Below are positions 32,444 through 48,200 of a stretch of 64,000 nt of DNA, in pieces. Location: the NCBI GenBank assembly GCA_025331565.1, contig JAFREQ010000047.1, forward strand, positions 1,974,001 to 2,038,000, read 5' to 3'. Within the stretch, counting starts at the first letter, position 1, and each line of letters starts with the position of its first letter. Origin of the DNA: Holacanthus passer. Taxonomy: Eukaryota; Chordata; Actinopteri; Pomacanthidae. A program made the translations under genes and the position numbers. The notes beneath the pieces are model-generated. The model made no database searches and was not told the DNA's origin. It was given only the letters and a program-made list of their open reading frames with translations.

Positions 32444-33278
32444 TACTGTATATATGCAGTTAAGTAGCAAGAACTAAAGGCAAACTAGAAAGGACTACAA
32501 AACACATGGACCAATACATTTACAAAACATTCAAAATGTTACAAAATGGGCTGTATTGGTCCTTCTATTGTTGTTCTTCAATTTGGATCTTTGTACAAAT
32601 TGTCAAGATACGATGTCACCATCACTTTGCACAATTTACAAGTGCCAGGGAGAGACTTCCAGAGCCGGTTTCAAATGGACAAACCATGAGCAACCTGTCT
32701 CCACCAACACACCATCGCACCAGGAGTAGACCCCCACCCCACCTGGGAGACTAAACTCCGTCTTCCTGTCCCACTCAGGGATAAAATGAAAATCAAATGA
32801 AAGTAGCAGGCGGCTTTTTTTCTTCAATCATCTACCATTCAGCCTCTGAACGCAAAAAAAAAAGTCAGAAAAAAGGATTTGTGTGGGAGGGAAGCAAACC
32901 AAGAACTTTGGTAGTGAGTGAAAATATGTTCAGCTGTCTTTACATGTCAGGATACATTTTATTTGACATGTGCATTGCTCTCCACCTATCTATGCTCCCG
33001 TGCTCCCTTTTTTCCAATATTTACATCAAAGCATCAAAAAAGTATATTAAACAGCATGTCTCAATCCATTCTCTCCATCTTAAGTCAGCCCCAAAGGGAT
33101 AAACAAAAATCTAACTCCTTAAATCCACGAGCAGTAGTCCTTTCAGCCACATTTCAAATGACTGTGGTTGCCAGTTTATCCAGTGCCAACAGTAAAGAGG
33201 GAGGTGTGCGTGTGTGGTGGGGGAGTGGGTCAAGGCCGCGGCATCTCTCCCGAGGGCTACGAGGGGCTGGTACACAGG
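32444..33278 (-). other. 3' untranslated region of cnot1
   Basis: Sequence between the cnot1 stop codon and the proposed polyadenylation signal. No intron boundary or coding frame is apparent. Open frames on the plus strand here are accidental. Confidence 0.55.
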
Positions 33279-36200
33279 CTAGCTGGCACCGGTGCCCTCC
33301 ATCACCTGTTGGGCCTGCTTCTGTCCCATGCAGCACTGGGCTACTGACTGGAACAGCCTAAGGAGAGAGGGGAGAGGAAAGACATTACCATCTGTTCAAG
33401 AGCAGCAGACACAGGTAAGATAAGGCTGACATTACTTTATCTCTTCATTACTGTCATCAAAATCATTCCTACAAACAGCAAAACCCAACTACGAATGCAT
33501 CCCTCTAACAAGTATCGTGTGTGCAGGCTCAGTGATTATATACAGATATTACACAACAAAGAGGGAACCTACTTCTCAATCTCAGGGGCACAGTGCACAA
33601 AGTCGTGACTCCAGAACTTGAAGGCAGGATTCTTGATCAGCTCGATGAAGGTGATGAGGAGGCCCCATGGGTGAGGCCTGTTCACTATCAGCCTCTCCAA
33701 CAGAACCCTGGCAGAGAAGGAGATAGCTTTGACTAACAGCACTTGTAGTTAACTTCAGCTTGGCTGAAGGTTTCGATGTATTTCTTGTGCTGAAATAAAG
33801 CCACTCAGATCAGACTGTCTCACCTGGTGATCTGCTCCTGGATGGCCTCGGTGTTGGCCTCAGCAAACAGATAGAGCATGGTGCAGCTGAAGTAGTGAGT
33901 GTGGCTGTTGGGGTAGCGCAGCTGATTGGCAATCGCGTTCAAGAACAGGTAACGCCCTGAAAAGACACGACAGCACAAACTTGATCAGAGTGCTCCGCTT
34001 TTGTCAAGTGCAGATGTTGAAGATCCAAAATCTAGTTCTGAGTAACACCAAAAACACACAAAATGAATTTTTCCAAAAGCTTTTTTCATTTGCCTCTTTA
34101 CACAGAACAAACTAAATGCTAAATGTACCTGTAAAAATGGAATATGTTCATAAACGGATAAATAATGCTACATTTTTTTGTACGGACTGACTGACAATAA
34201 TGGCACTGCAAAATGTTTTAAATTGCCCAGCACTTATCAACTACTAGACAGAAAACTGATGTGTTTGCATGCTGCCACCTCACCCTCAGTGTCCAGGTCC
34301 ACGGCCAGGTTCTGGAAGATGTCCATGTGTGCAGAGTGGGTGATCGTGCTCATGGAGGGGGTGCTGCCCTTGTTGTGGATGTGAGCGATTGCCTGTGTGC
34401 CTACATACAACACTAGAGCATTGATCAGCTGGATGTTGTAGCGGTTTCCTGGCTCATTAGACACCTGGGAGACAAAAGAGATAATAAATTAACACAAAAT
34501 TGTGTTTTCATTCATTGAAGAATAATAATACTACTAATGATGATTCCAAATAGATGAACACTGCCCCTACCTGCAGGTTGCTGCGCAGCTCAGACAAGAA
34601 AGTGACTGGTGAACGAGTCTTCAGATACGAGTCCAGATCCTTCTTGAACTGGGAAGGCATAACGCCTGTGAAGTTGGTGAGGATACGGGGAGCGATGTTG
34701 ATCTCACTCAGCATGTCCACCTGCAGCCATGGATGTTAATAAGACACAGATTCATATGTTAGTCTTCTAAACTTCAAACAAGGTTTAAGAAAGCCTCCTT
34801 CTGTAGGACAGTGTCAAATCAAAATAGCAAGAGGTGTATGTATGTGTCTACCTTGAGATTGGGTGTGAACGGGTCAGGGAGCCTCATGTTGCGTGGAAAG
34901 GCACTGAGGATGAGGTTGCGGAGCTGGATGCAGTTGGGTGGGATAACATCACAGAAGCCGTAATGGTAGTCACACAAGAACTCTGGGAAGTCATGCAGCA
35001 GGACCAGAAGCACTCGCAGTGTACCCTGAAACAGCCAATAAAAATGATTCCTTTTGTAATATAAATGTTTAACAGGAAACTTACACATTATAATATAACA
35101 GATATATTATGCTAACAAGACTTAAAATCTATAGCTATGTAAGCAGCCCCAGGAGGCTGAAATACTCATCAAAATGAAGAGCAACACAATCATCATGAGT
35201 AACAGCTTATCAATGTATCACAAAAGAAAGTATTACATCTCACTGGATTTGGTTGTTGCCACAGCAAAAACATGTCAATGTGCCATAATAGTTACAAGCA
35301 CCAGTTTCAATGAAATGCTGATACATTCAGCTGTTACTCCTGCAAGTACATTAAGGAAAAATGAAGGCACACCTTGTAGAGGATTTGCATAGGTTTGTTG
35401 AGCTCTACATTCCTCAGGAATGGGGCCAGGTACTTGAAGAGATCGATCAGCAGCTGTGCGTACATGGGCCATCCCTTCAAGACAACATCAGTCCGTTAGA
35501 CCAAAATTCAAGAACCACAAAAAGGGGAAAGCAGCAACATTTGTGTGTAAATGATGTTCATGATGTGTCTTATTCTTGCATACCTTCTGCTGCGGTGTGT
35601 GCGCTAGCATCCTGGCGATGAAGATGCGATGGGAGATGAGTTCCAGCCAGGCGTACACAAAGCCGGGTGCTTTGGTGGGTCTCAGGATGTGGAAGGTATT
35701 GCTGCAGATAAACAAATAAGTGAGTCCAAATCCAAGTACAGAAACATTGAAAACATTGATTTTGAGGCACTAGCAGAGCTTTCTCTATTCTGAACACAGT
35801 TCTCTGGCAGGAGGCGCACATGGTCAATCCATGCTGATGTCTTACCAGAAGGCGGTGAGCGTCTGGAAGTTGATGGTCTCCAGGACGTGTTCAGGGGCAT
35901 TGAGCTCCAACAGCAGCATGATGAAAATACGGTGGTACGGCAGCTGTTGGAATTCTGTGTGACGGACATCATGGTCCTGGATCAACACCCCAACTACAAT
36001 ACCCAGCACCTAGAAGAACAATGTAGAGCGCAATCAGAATCAAGTAAACCAGCCGGTCCAAGACAGGCATTTATATTGTCTGCAACAGTTGAGATTTTAG
36101 ATTCAAATGGAAATTACAATCAGTTTACAGTCAACAATGAAATATTCAGAAATGCCTGAACAGTTATTTAAATGAGAGTTATTATCCCTGTCAAATTTGA

Positions 36201-39200
36201 AAACTCGCACATCCCTGATTTTTGTAGCATTTTTTTGTAACCCTCCTATTTTGAGCAGAATAAGCTCACACACATCTGGTGGGCCCTTGAGATTGTAATT
36301 GGGTTGAAATCACCAAGTACCACTTCTACATTTCAGCTGATATGGACATCACCACTTAGAAAGCGTTTACCACAAGCAAAAGATATTTTTATATAATGTG
36401 TTGTTGATAATAGTTTATATTTGGACTCTACTCTACACAGATGATAACACAGGTATGTTTCTGTCATGTTGCTGTACCTTGTTGAGGAGGTTGATCTTTG
36501 TCACGGTGTTGGTGGCCTCTCCAGAGTGTTTGACCAGCAGGGCAATGAGCCTAACAAAGGCATCCAGGTTGTGGTAACACTTGGCTCTGATGATGGCTGC
36601 ACTGGCTGCTGGGTTGTGCTGCTGCTCAGCCTGTGCCCGATAGCTAATCTCCACACACATTTCTGTGCACAGCCGGAAGAACCTTGTGATCAGGTCATCT
36701 GTCTTCAGGATGCCCTGCTGATGCATCTGGGGGAAAAATAAAGGGAAACTTAAGATCAACATGAGGAACAAGGCTAACCATAATTTTGATCATCTTAACT
36801 GATAAATGAGCATTTACCTGGCCAACAAAGGCAGAGAAAGCTTTGGTGCTATCCCTGCCAGCAGCAGCTGAGTGATATAGGTTGACCCATTCCCTCAGGA
36901 GGTACTCTGCCTTCTCCCTCAGGCCTGGAGGATCATCATATTCTGAAGCCTGTGAAATCCCAGAGTGCATCATGAAGTTGGGTCCGCCATGGGCCCGGTC
37001 AATCATGGCCTCATAGTTGGAGCGAACAACGTCCATCAGCTGGGGAAGACTGGGGAGGAGGACAAGGAGATGACAGAGAATCAGCTTTAACCCCTCTCAC
37101 ATTAGTCATTTGTTTGTTGCTAAATTTGGTACAGATCAGACCTCAATTTTTACATAGATTCACATGAAAATCTTCAAAATGGCCTTAAATAAATTAATCT
37201 GACAGGAAAAACTGAGGTGACACATCTGCTGCCGTCTACAACATATCGTGATGTAAGTTATGGCAACCAACTCTTGATTTAGTGTGAAGCATTGCAACAT
37301 TGATTAATGTTTTTAAAATGGCAGAAATGAAAAGGTGCCCATTGAACCAAATGGTAAACAACATGTGGACCAAGCCCAGTGCGACAGGGAAGCCAGTAAA
37401 ATACTACACCATAATTTACGGTGGGTTGTAAAAGTAGTACTTTGGACCTCACTGGCTCGTTTGGTGTCTTTCTGACTTCCTCAAAGTCCAGCAGTTCTGC
37501 AGTAGACATTTGTGGACTATGGACAAATAAATTAACTAATGAAAAACAAAAACAACTTATTTAATAATGTAGTTTGGGGTTTTTTTTACCCCTCAGGTGC
37601 GTTGGCTCTGGAGTGTGCACAGGTCCTCATTAGAGTCTCAATTGTGTGGAAGAGGTCAGCCTCTGTGACGTGACTGACACTGCGTTCATCCACCAGCAGC
37701 AGCTTCACCAACTGCATGGCAAATGCAACTGCCATGTAGTGCAGTCCATTTTCCATTGACTGGAAGAAAACAAAAATCAGCATTAGCTTGTTGTGATACT
37801 TGAAATTTTACTTGAGTCACAGATCAATCCACCTTATCCACCTCAAATATAGATATTTCTTTATTAAAACTGACCTATAATGGATCTGATTGTGAAATTT
37901 TAACACTGTTCAACAGGAAAAAAGTCGACTACACATTTAATTACACACCAAAGTCAAAACAAAATATAAAATTAAGAAAATAAAATAGCAAATGATCCTA
38001 TAAATGAAAGTGTGTAATGTGTACCTGTGCCAGGTGCAGGTCGTACTGCTGCATATTCACCAGATGGTTCCTGATCAGAAGCTCAACTGCCTCTACGTTG
38101 TACTTGTACTCATCACGACATTCAATTAGACACCTGTAAACAATCACATCAAAGATTCTATATATGGAGCCACCTACTGTCATGTACCACAGAGAGGACG
38201 TTTTGCCTCTTTTCAACATCCCTCAAATCAAATAATTGTTCAAATTTACAATAATATAGCACAAGGCTAAACAACAAAGAGTTTATATAATTCAAAACGG
38301 TGAGGGTAAAAGTAGCTCAAGACAGCAGCAAAGGATAAATAATGATTTGAAATCAAATGTGTCCCAACTCACCTGGTGATCTGCTTATTGCACCACTGTG
38401 GTCCATAGGCACGTCCATCCTGCAGAGCTTTAAGCACCAGCAGATGGCACTCTCTGTAGCGGAGCAGCAAGTCTGCATCAGCCCCACTAGTAGCATCCAG
38501 AAGACCTTCCACAGCCTGGGAAACATAGAGACCAACTTAGTAAAACACAGGTTAGCATAGAATAATCCTCCACCTTGCCTCTCTCACTGCCCTACCTTCT
38601 GCAGTAGGCCAAGCGCAGCGATGCCGTCCCTAGAGTTTCTAGCCAAGGCCACAGCTTCCAACAGGCTGCGCAGAGCCTGGGTCAGGGGGTTCATGGCAAG
38701 AGCCGGAGGAATGGCATGAAGATGCTGCTCCAAGTCTGCCATGCACTTATCATAGATCTGAGCCACATCATCAGTGGCCCATGCCTGTTGCTGTTAACAG
38801 AGACACAGGGACATGGAATTAATTACATTTATTATTGTTTAAGTTTAAGAATTAAGTTCTGGGGGTTTAAAACTGCAATACCTATCAGTGACACAAATTC
38901 CTTGATTTCTTCACAAAAAGCATTTAGTTAAGTGATGGCTGTTTTAGTTTCTTATACACTGAAATTATAACAAAAGATGATTTAGGACAATCTTGCTTTT
39001 CATGGATTGATACCAATCAGAAAAATCTAATTAAATGAGTGCTATAGCACTTTTCAACCTAACCTTTTTAGCTCGAACGTTTCGCTTTGTGGATCACAAG
39101 AAAAATACTCACCTTCATGGGCTGAGCCAAGAAGCCAGTGGGTTGGGAGAGATCATTACTGGGTAAGAAACCTGGAACGTTTCTGGCAAACTCCTCATAT

Positions 39201-42200
39201 ACAGCCAGTTGCTTGGGGTCCACACCGCCCACCTACAACACACATGCATTTTCTTATTTAACAGAAATGGTATCTAGACTGTACACAATTTGAAATATCA
39301 CTGAAACCTTATTCTATTGGACAGGTATAACGGATGGGCTATTTCTTACTATTTTGCATTACTGGATGTTACAGTGATCTTACCTTGAGTCTGATCTGCT
39401 CAGGCATACGTTCAGCCTGGTAAGTCAGGACAACTGGATCACAATAACGACGTCCCTCTTGACGTGCGTGCTTCCTCAGCTCAAACTCCTAAAAGAGAAC
39501 AAAAGAAATTCAACACTTTTGTTTTTCAGAAAATGCATTAAAAACATTCACCAACTAAAGATACAAATGGAAACTATACAAGTTGCTAAAGCCCCATGCA
39601 GGCTAACAGACCAGTCTGACTCTAAATTACAATAATATCAATTTACATATTACAGGCAGAGGTGACACTAGCCACAGTTACATAATACATTCATATTTAT
39701 GGCTGTTGAGCTAGTCTTCTGAAAGTCTCACCGTGGCTAGTCTCTTGTCCATTTCAGGACCAGCCTTCTCCACTGCTGTTTTCTGAATGAAGCAGCAAGC
39801 CAATTCACAGTTGTCTTGAGCAATCCTGGCTGCAGCCTCTTCCATCATTTCCCTCTGTTGGGGGGTTGGTGCCTGAGGGAAGAAACACCTCAAGTTAAAA
39901 GAAGCTGGTATAGTACAAGGTATCAGACAGATACAAAGGGGAGTACAGGTGTGTAGGGAAAGAAAGTGCTCTCTATGCTTTGTCTCTTTATATCATATGG
40001 AACATGAGAAGCAGTTAAGGACATAAGCCCTCCTGTAGGTATTCAGCTTACCCTAAGCGCAGCAGCAAAACTGTTCTTAAGGTTGGTGGCGATGCTCATG
40101 AGCAGGGGCTCGCGACAGGTGATCATGGCCATGCCGGCAGTCAGGTTTCTCATCATATGGTGGGCAGCCACACGCATGCGGGACTCCTCCGAATCCAGGG
40201 CAAAGTCCTTCCTGATGATCTGCTCACAGGTTGTCATGGCAATTTTGATAGAGCGGTCAACCACAGGGTGCACCAGCTCCTGGACAGCTCGCTCTACTGA
40301 CTGCCGTACACACTGCTTCAACTGAGGATGGGCCTGCAGCAGAGGGATCTAAAAACGATGGGAGAAGCACAAGAGAACAGTCAAGAAATGAAAAACAATC
40401 CAAAGAATAAAAGAAATTCAACTTCAACAGATGCAAAATAGTAGGGGTGTGTGTGTACACACTTGTACTTATCTTTGTGAGAACCAATTTGAGTTTTAGA
40501 CCTTGAAAGCGGGGACATTTCTGGAAAGTCAGTCCTCACTTTCAGAAAGACCTTCAAAGGGCTGTATAAGGGTTCAGACTTCGCTACGGTTAAGGTTTAG
40601 GTTAGAATTAGGCCAAGGGTAGGGCTAGGCATGTATTTGTAATGGTTAAGGTTAGTTAGGGTAAGGGTCTGGGAAATGCATTATGTCAATGAGGGTCCTC
40701 ACAAGTATCGCGACTCAAGATGAGGTAATTGGGGAAAACTGGTGCAATTGAGGACAAAAGCTGTGTCCCAATTGGAAAACAGCTGATCTTTGGGTCAGTG
40801 GTTAGGGTTAGGATAAGGGTTCTGCAACTACTGTTTAAGATTAGGATTAGTCTCCAGGAAATGCATGTAAGTCTATGTAATGTCCCCAAAAGTGACTTAA
40901 GTAAATGGGTGTGGGTCTTTCAAATGGAACACTGACCTCTCTGTCAGAGGTTTGCAGGTGCCCAATACTTACGTTGACATTTATATTGATGTGTGGTGCC
41001 AGGCCTGCCAAGGCATACACATTGATGTCATGGTAACTGAACTGTGGAGTGGGGGGCCCAGTGGTTGTGCAAGTGGTGGTGGTGGCAGCTGGGGTTGAGG
41101 GAGGAGCTGCAAATGGAACAAAGTCTCCTGTTGGTCACAAAACGCTAATTTGATTAAAATCACAAGAAAAAGCAGATTATACAGACAACATAAACAGAAA
41201 GCAAGCATACAGGCAACAAAAACAAAGGATAAGTTAAAAACCGAAAAGACAAACAATCTAAATTAAATTACAGCTGTAGCTCAAATGTTTCAAAATGTAG
41301 ATATACAGTATGTGAACAAATGCAGCACAAAGCAAAATATAAAAGAAAATATAGAGTATCCACCTGTGGTAGAAACTGGCAACATCTCTTCTGGAGGTTT
41401 TGCCTCTTTCTTTGGTGCAGAGAGCTGCTCCTCCAGACTCTTCAGCTTCTCCTTGTCCTTCAGCAAGTTTCCTGGCTTGAGGTCATTGATGTCCAGAGAC
41501 AAGTTCTTACACAGAACTTCAATCTCAAACTTTAGGTTCAGCTGCAGTAAACCAGAGGACAATGTGAGCAATATTTTCATAATTTACTTCACTTTAAGTA
41601 GCTGAAAGTGGCATGCTGGTTTAGGTCTATAAAAGCCACACAATACAGAACATATTATCAGACAATGTTGGATATAGCTGTTACAGTCAGCAAGTTAAAT
41701 ATATTCCTGTTATTTAGCATGATTAGCTCATGTCTGTTGCCAAACCAAAAAAAGGTTAAGGTGTCAAGTGTGATTTGGATGGACTGCAATTCAAAGATCT
41801 GCCTGGGGTTAAATGGCTACATTAGAAGAAAAATCTGTTACCTTGAGATCATGTTCCTGGTGCAGCTCTGCGAGAACATTCATAATGGCCATTGTCCAGG
41901 GGTTCTGAGGCCTGAAGACCTACAACATCAGAGACACACACATAAGTTAAAATCACTATGAAGAATCCAGACGAACAGTGGAATCAGGTAAGTATAAACT
42001 AATTTTATTAAGAATAAATATAGTTATTTTTTTCTGAAGTGAAATGACAGCGTGGCATTTTGAGGTGATGTCAACGGCATGGAGACAGCTCTCGCCTACA
42101 ATTATGCTACTCACCATGCTTCGTAGACTGGACTCCAAGACTTTGGCCACAAAGGGAACCACGTACAGAAGCTCCTGCTGGCCTTTCACATAGGCCTCCA

Positions 42201-45200
42201 GTAGCAGAGATTTGACTTCCAGATCCTGGGAAAAGGAGAAAAATATATGTAAGCCAACAGGAGACCCATCATGTAATGAAACAGCAGAACCAACCATTAG
42301 TAACAAATTCTTACTGTGTAAAGGATAGGCTTGTTTTTGGCCAGTGTAATCATGCCCAACCAGTGGCCGAGATTCTTCAGCAGGGAGCGATCAGAGAAAT
42401 TGGCAGCTGCCTTGTCAGAGGTCAACAGAACCTGAAAAAAATGGAGAGATTGCAGGGAAGTGTCAGCATTTTACAAACTATGACAGTCCTTTGGCAGTGC
42501 TGCAAGTGTGTGCAACTAGGCAAGTAATGGTGGGCAAAACACTCCAGAATGTGACATCTATATAAGGCAGCAAACAGCAAAAATGTTTTTTTGCATTTTT
42601 GAAGATTTTATAGTGCTCAAGTTACCATCTTATCCCCCACTGTTTTACCTTGATATTCCTGTAAGTCTCATTTAGGACCATCTTGACAAACTCAGGGTTC
42701 TTGAGAGTATCCAGAAAGTTGGAATAGAGACTGTGGAAGTTGGGCTCAATGCTGACACGCTTCATCACCAGATACTGAGACACCCAGGGCATAAATTCCT
42801 CCTTCACGGTCTCTTTTAACTCCTCAACCTGAAAAAGGCAATTGTAGCATTAAAGAAGCTTCTTTGCCTATTAACATTCTTGAGATACAGTTAGGTTTTG
42901 CCTGTTTGGCTTTACCTTCTGTGTCATGTTGGACTGGGAAAGGTTGTTGAAGATAAAAGCAATCTTCTCCTGGACATTTTCTGGGGGCTCTACAATCCTT
43001 TCTGTTTGGTCAGTGGCCACCAGCAGGGTGTCAATGTTGGTTGTGTTTATGGATGGCTACAGGTGGAAAAAAGAACGATTGCCTTTGAAACATGTGAGAC
43101 TATAAACAGTATACAATTGTTAATTTACATGCAGAAAAACGTGAACCAAGTGGAAGCAATGACAAGGCACATATTAGTGTGTTAAGACATCAACAAAATC
43201 CAACTCACAGGGACATCCTTTTTGAAGCTGCTGGGCGTAGGTCTTGTGATGGTGGTGGTCTTGGCTGCTGTGGTTGTAGTCGTTGTGGTAGTGACTAGAG
43301 TGCTGGGCTGACCTGGCTGTGGGGCTTTGGGGCCACCCGGTTGCTGCGACTGGGCCTGGGCTTGGACATGTGCCAGTGCCAGACTTCCAGGGGTGGTGAT
43401 GGAACCCTGCATCTTCACCGGAGGGTCCCGTGACTGTTGGCCATACTCGATATACTGCACGCACAGGATATTGAAAGGTGCAGAGCGGCAGATTTAATTT
43501 ATCTGAATGTATGAAGCCTTTACTATAGTCAAAACTGGGATAAAATAAGTCTTTAAAATGGTGAGCAAAAATAAATTAAGGAAACCTGATTACCTCTTGT
43601 AAATGGTGGGGAAATTGCAAGAAGTGGGCAATTGAAGCCAGGTGTTGACAATACTGAGGGTAGTCCTTTAGTCTACAAATATAAAAGATATGTTAGTCTG
43701 ACACAAGACGACTGTTATTACATTAATACTCACTTTAGAAAAGAAAACATTCCAATACCTGTTTTTAAACCTATCTAGGGCAGCAATTCCAAAGTAATAC
43801 ATCTTTGATCCATAGGGTTTTCTTAAGGCTTCAAGGACATATCGAAGGGCCAGGCCCAGGGCCATGTAGGTGACAAGACCCTTCTCAATAATGCCACCAA
43901 AAAGGCAGGCAGTGATGTGCAGCTCCTTGTCTGGGTATTGGGGGAAGAATCGGTACTCCTCAAACAAGTTCCGAAGCATGCAATTGAACACCTCTCGCTC
44001 CCGCTTGATGCTTGAATCTTTGAACCTCTGCAGCATCTCCAGTACCTAGCAGGGGGGCAATTATGTAGAGAAAGAGGAGTTAAACTGAACAGCAGCAACA
44101 TTACTGAGATTATCAAAGAGCAGAATTAATCAGCAGTAGCCAATAACTCTCTGAAAGCATGTGTGACTTTTATAATGGTTTGTTTGTACTTTTGGCAGAG
44201 AAAAATGAATAATGTCACATACTTCATCCACAGACATAGTTGGGTGAGGTGGGTGGTTGTAGATGCGCTGGAAATAGCTGTTCGCTTCATCATCTATCTC
44301 CTTACTAAAGTGCTGGTTTGCCTCGGGCCACACCTGAGAAAGGTCAGCTGGAAGAAGAATACAGGAAGACATTTTTAACCATAACCATCATTTACTTGAA
44401 TGACTTAACACTGGTGGAGCATGTGCCAAGTAATTAACTCAGTGGTGAAAATCATTGTGCAATCAAGTGATACATCAGATACCAAAAAGCATTCTAACTG
44501 ATCACATCAGGTTAGAGCACTTTTTGATGCTTAGAAAGCAAACAAATTACACTAAAGTGGGGCTGTCGGCATAAGCAGACAAGGAATGGAAGACTGATCT
44601 GTATTTCCTCTGTATTTGCATGACATGAAATGAAAAAGAAAGTTCAGTCATACATCCAAGTGTTTACAAGAGGTTAAGACGGCACGAGTCCTCTAAAGCT
44701 CTACATCAAGACAAAAAGTTACAACGTGAAATTTGTCTTTTAAACTGTATTTGTGAGGCATTAAGGTTTGGTAATGAACTTGGTTCTTTTAAGGGTACCA
44801 CTAGTCGGATAAGGTGTTGTTGGAGATAACTGCACTTTTTTTAGTGTTATGGTTTACGTTAGCATTTTTACTCATGTTAGCCAACACTCAGCTACTGCCT
44901 GCATTCTGCACCAATACGCCATTTATTAAGCTAAAACTGTATGTGAAACTTTTTCAGTACATCCAAAACCTTAGTATGAAACCAATGGTACCTGAATTAT
45001 ATGATATTCATGGGAAAATATTGCAGTATGCAAGCACAGCGGTGGTGACGACAACAACATAACAGACTATTTTTGTTATTGTAGGGAGAAAAAAGGTACT
45101 GTTGAGTACTGGTACCGAATTCCAGTTACCGGTATCGTTTCAAATGTCAACGGAACCCTATCAGGCACACTAAGGTGCATTAAAAGTGACGTTGCAAATC

Positions 45201-48200
45201 AAGACTATAATCATTATCACTACAGAGGAAATACAGTGCTGAGCAGCGCAGGGCGGGGCTCTCAGTCAGACCACTACCACCACCACTTACAGGCCTTCAT
45301 CTTACTCTGCTGAAAGGTAGGTGGGTTCAGGCCTGGTGTGCTCATCTTCCTGGTGCCAAAAGGGTCTGTGTTTACTGTTTGCATCCCCAGACTAGAGCCA
45401 ATACCAGAACCAATGCCTGAGCCCAAGGGACCTGCAAGTAACAAAACACTTCAGTCATTTCTATGCACATCTACCTCACCCTCTGAACTATCCTTCGTCC
45501 TCTAAACTTTGTTCATCTAAATATGCTTTAGTACTGAGTGAATAGCAAAAAATAGCATTCTGCCAAATTTTAAATATTTTCCTGTTGTCTTTTTCTGAAC
45601 TTCACAGCATAATACAAACTAATAAATTTAAGGATCTAACCCAAGCTATGCCATAGTTTGCTTAGGCTTACTGTATACACAGTATTTAAATCTAGCTCTC
45701 GTTTCTAACTCTCATTTCTCGCTAAATCCAAAGAAGATTGAGTCAAATGTCTATGACAGTGGAGTATGACCTATGACTGATTTATAGTATGAACATATGC
45801 CTTGCTTATTTGTCTTAAAAAAATAAAACAGCATAGTACCAGAGTCCATACCAGGGAGCTGCGAGGACAGGCTGCCAATGCCCCCAAATGGTGTGCTGGG
45901 ATTAGGGTTTGAGAGTGGTGGGAAAGCCTTTGCTGGGGATTGGGGATTACTGAAAGCTGAACTCAGTGAGGATGGGAAACCCTGCATGCTTTGAGTATGG
46001 GAAGTGGCTGTGCCACCCAGGTTCAAGGAACCCATGCCAGATAGAGGGTCCATCTAGAGAAGAGCAAGAAAATAAATAAGACAGGGTTAAGAATGCATAT
46101 CAGATTTGTAGAAACAAATCTCTAACATGAGAAGGCAATTCAAAATCTGTCTGCACAGGCATGATGTGGCTTTAACTTGAAGATACCTGTACAGGAGAGA
46201 TGGCATCCAGGCTGCTGGTGCTGGGGGCACGTCCCTTTGGCATTACCCCTGGTGGCGGCTGTCGGGCCTTATTCATTACATTGCTGCAGTTGGCAACCAT
46301 GGTCAGGATCGTCTCGGACAGCTCCTGGGACACACTCCTGAGGCAAAAAGTTAAACAAATCTTGTGTTAAAAAAGATAACATTGTATGGAATGGTGAAAG
46401 TGATCAGTGCCTATAAATACCTATAGTGGGATGAACAAATTCTTAAGATTGCCAGCCTTATATTGCCAAAACACCTTCAATAAAGATCAAAGCTAGGCTT
46501 CACACGAGCAAGTCTGTCATTATTAGACATTTAATTTAACTACTAACTGCAAACTAATAATACAGTGATGGAGACAGATAGCCTCTCACCCAGCACAGGA
46601 CTGCAGGCAGGCCAGCATGGTGGCTAAGGTCTCCGGGGGCAGCTGGGCGCTTTTGGGCTGGTCCTTGTCAGGGGCCAGACCCCCCATAATGGATGGACAG
46701 CGCCTCTTCAGGAATGTCACACACGCCTGGATAAAAGGTTCCTGACAGGACACAAAATTCTTGTAAAATACAAAAGTCTTAGAGTAGTATCCAAACACAA
46801 TGACAAACATTTGAGAATAACTGCATGTAAAACAATTTGAAGACTTACCCCATGCTCTCTAATTTTGTCAGTCAGCCATTTATCAAGTTTGAGGTATTCA
46901 CGGCGAGAGGCAAGTGCAGCAAGGTCAATAACAAAGGCAAATGGAGTACCATTCAGCAACATCGATAGAGACTGGAGAAATGAAAAAAAACAAAAAACAT
47001 ATTGGCTTACTGACCATCATGAAAATGATACTTGTGTTTCAGATAAAGCTAAGAACACCACAGGATATATGGCCCTATATCCTCTCATTTGTCTTATTTT
47101 AATGTACTATTGACTAAAAGTAGTAAGTCTTAAAAAACACGTGGAGGAATATTATTCAACGCAACAGTCTGTATTAGGCAATGTGAATGTGTGCTTTTAG
47201 CTTGAGGGTTTTAAGTTCAGAAAAGCCGTCATGTGAGTGATTAATCTATTCTGACAAACCTTTAAGTCCTGGGCCACATCCAGGATGCGAGACAGCTTGG
47301 CCTGGTCATACTGCTCCCCTCTCATGTACCACTCAGCCATTGAATGCATAATTAGCTGACGGATGGAGGGAGACTGTCCCTGGAAAAATAACCAACAGGT
47401 TTAAATAAGTACACACATTTTATAAAAATATAATCAAGACAAAAGCTCAAAACTAAGCAAGACAACAAGTAGCCTTGAAAGTACCAAAGGGCACAGGAGA
47501 CAAAAATGACCCCGACCTAAAATCAGTAAGCAGTAATCAACAACAAGACAGTTTCTAACACCAACCTGTCCATGCCAGGCGTAGTGCAGGATAATGGCAG
47601 AGTTAGGGTGGTTGCCCAGAAAGATGGGCATTAGGGTAGAGATGAGCTCATGGCGCAGCGTGTGCCAGGAGGTGGAGATCTGCAGTAATGCCAGCACCAA
47701 CATGTCTGGGCAGTGCTTGATTGGGAAACCAAACAGCTGCTTCACCTGCTCATATTGGCCGACCTCAGACAGCCTAAGCAGGCTTTCCACCAGGTCCAGA
47801 CTTTTCCTGTGAATAGTTATAGACAATCAGTGAAACACACTGCAGCATCATTCAGTAGGTCAAACTACACCTCAGTGGGAAACTTAGACATTAAATGTAT
47901 GTTTGACAATAGTGATTTTTATTATCATGATATATCTTAAGGGTTTGCTAGCTGAAGCAATTCTTGAAATGTACAGCCAAGTGACATGTGGGAGAACAGC
48001 TAATGAATGTTGGCAGTTTTAAAACAAATCTTGTATACTTCAAAACTAAACCCAGAAACAAGCAACTGCTACACCCTTGAACATAAAAGCCAAGGCACAA
48101 GCTTCATACCAGGTGGCGATCTCCCTGTTGTCATCCTCTGGTGGGGCCTTAAGGATGTCAATGGCCACAGTGTGACAAGGATAGTCAGCAAAGCAAAACA

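Noticed and set aside
40560..40830. GGTTAGG words as an interstitial telomere array
   Set aside because: The words are irregular and mixed with AAGG and TAGGATAAGGG; no run of perfect TTAGGG units exists. It fits a dispersed repeat better.
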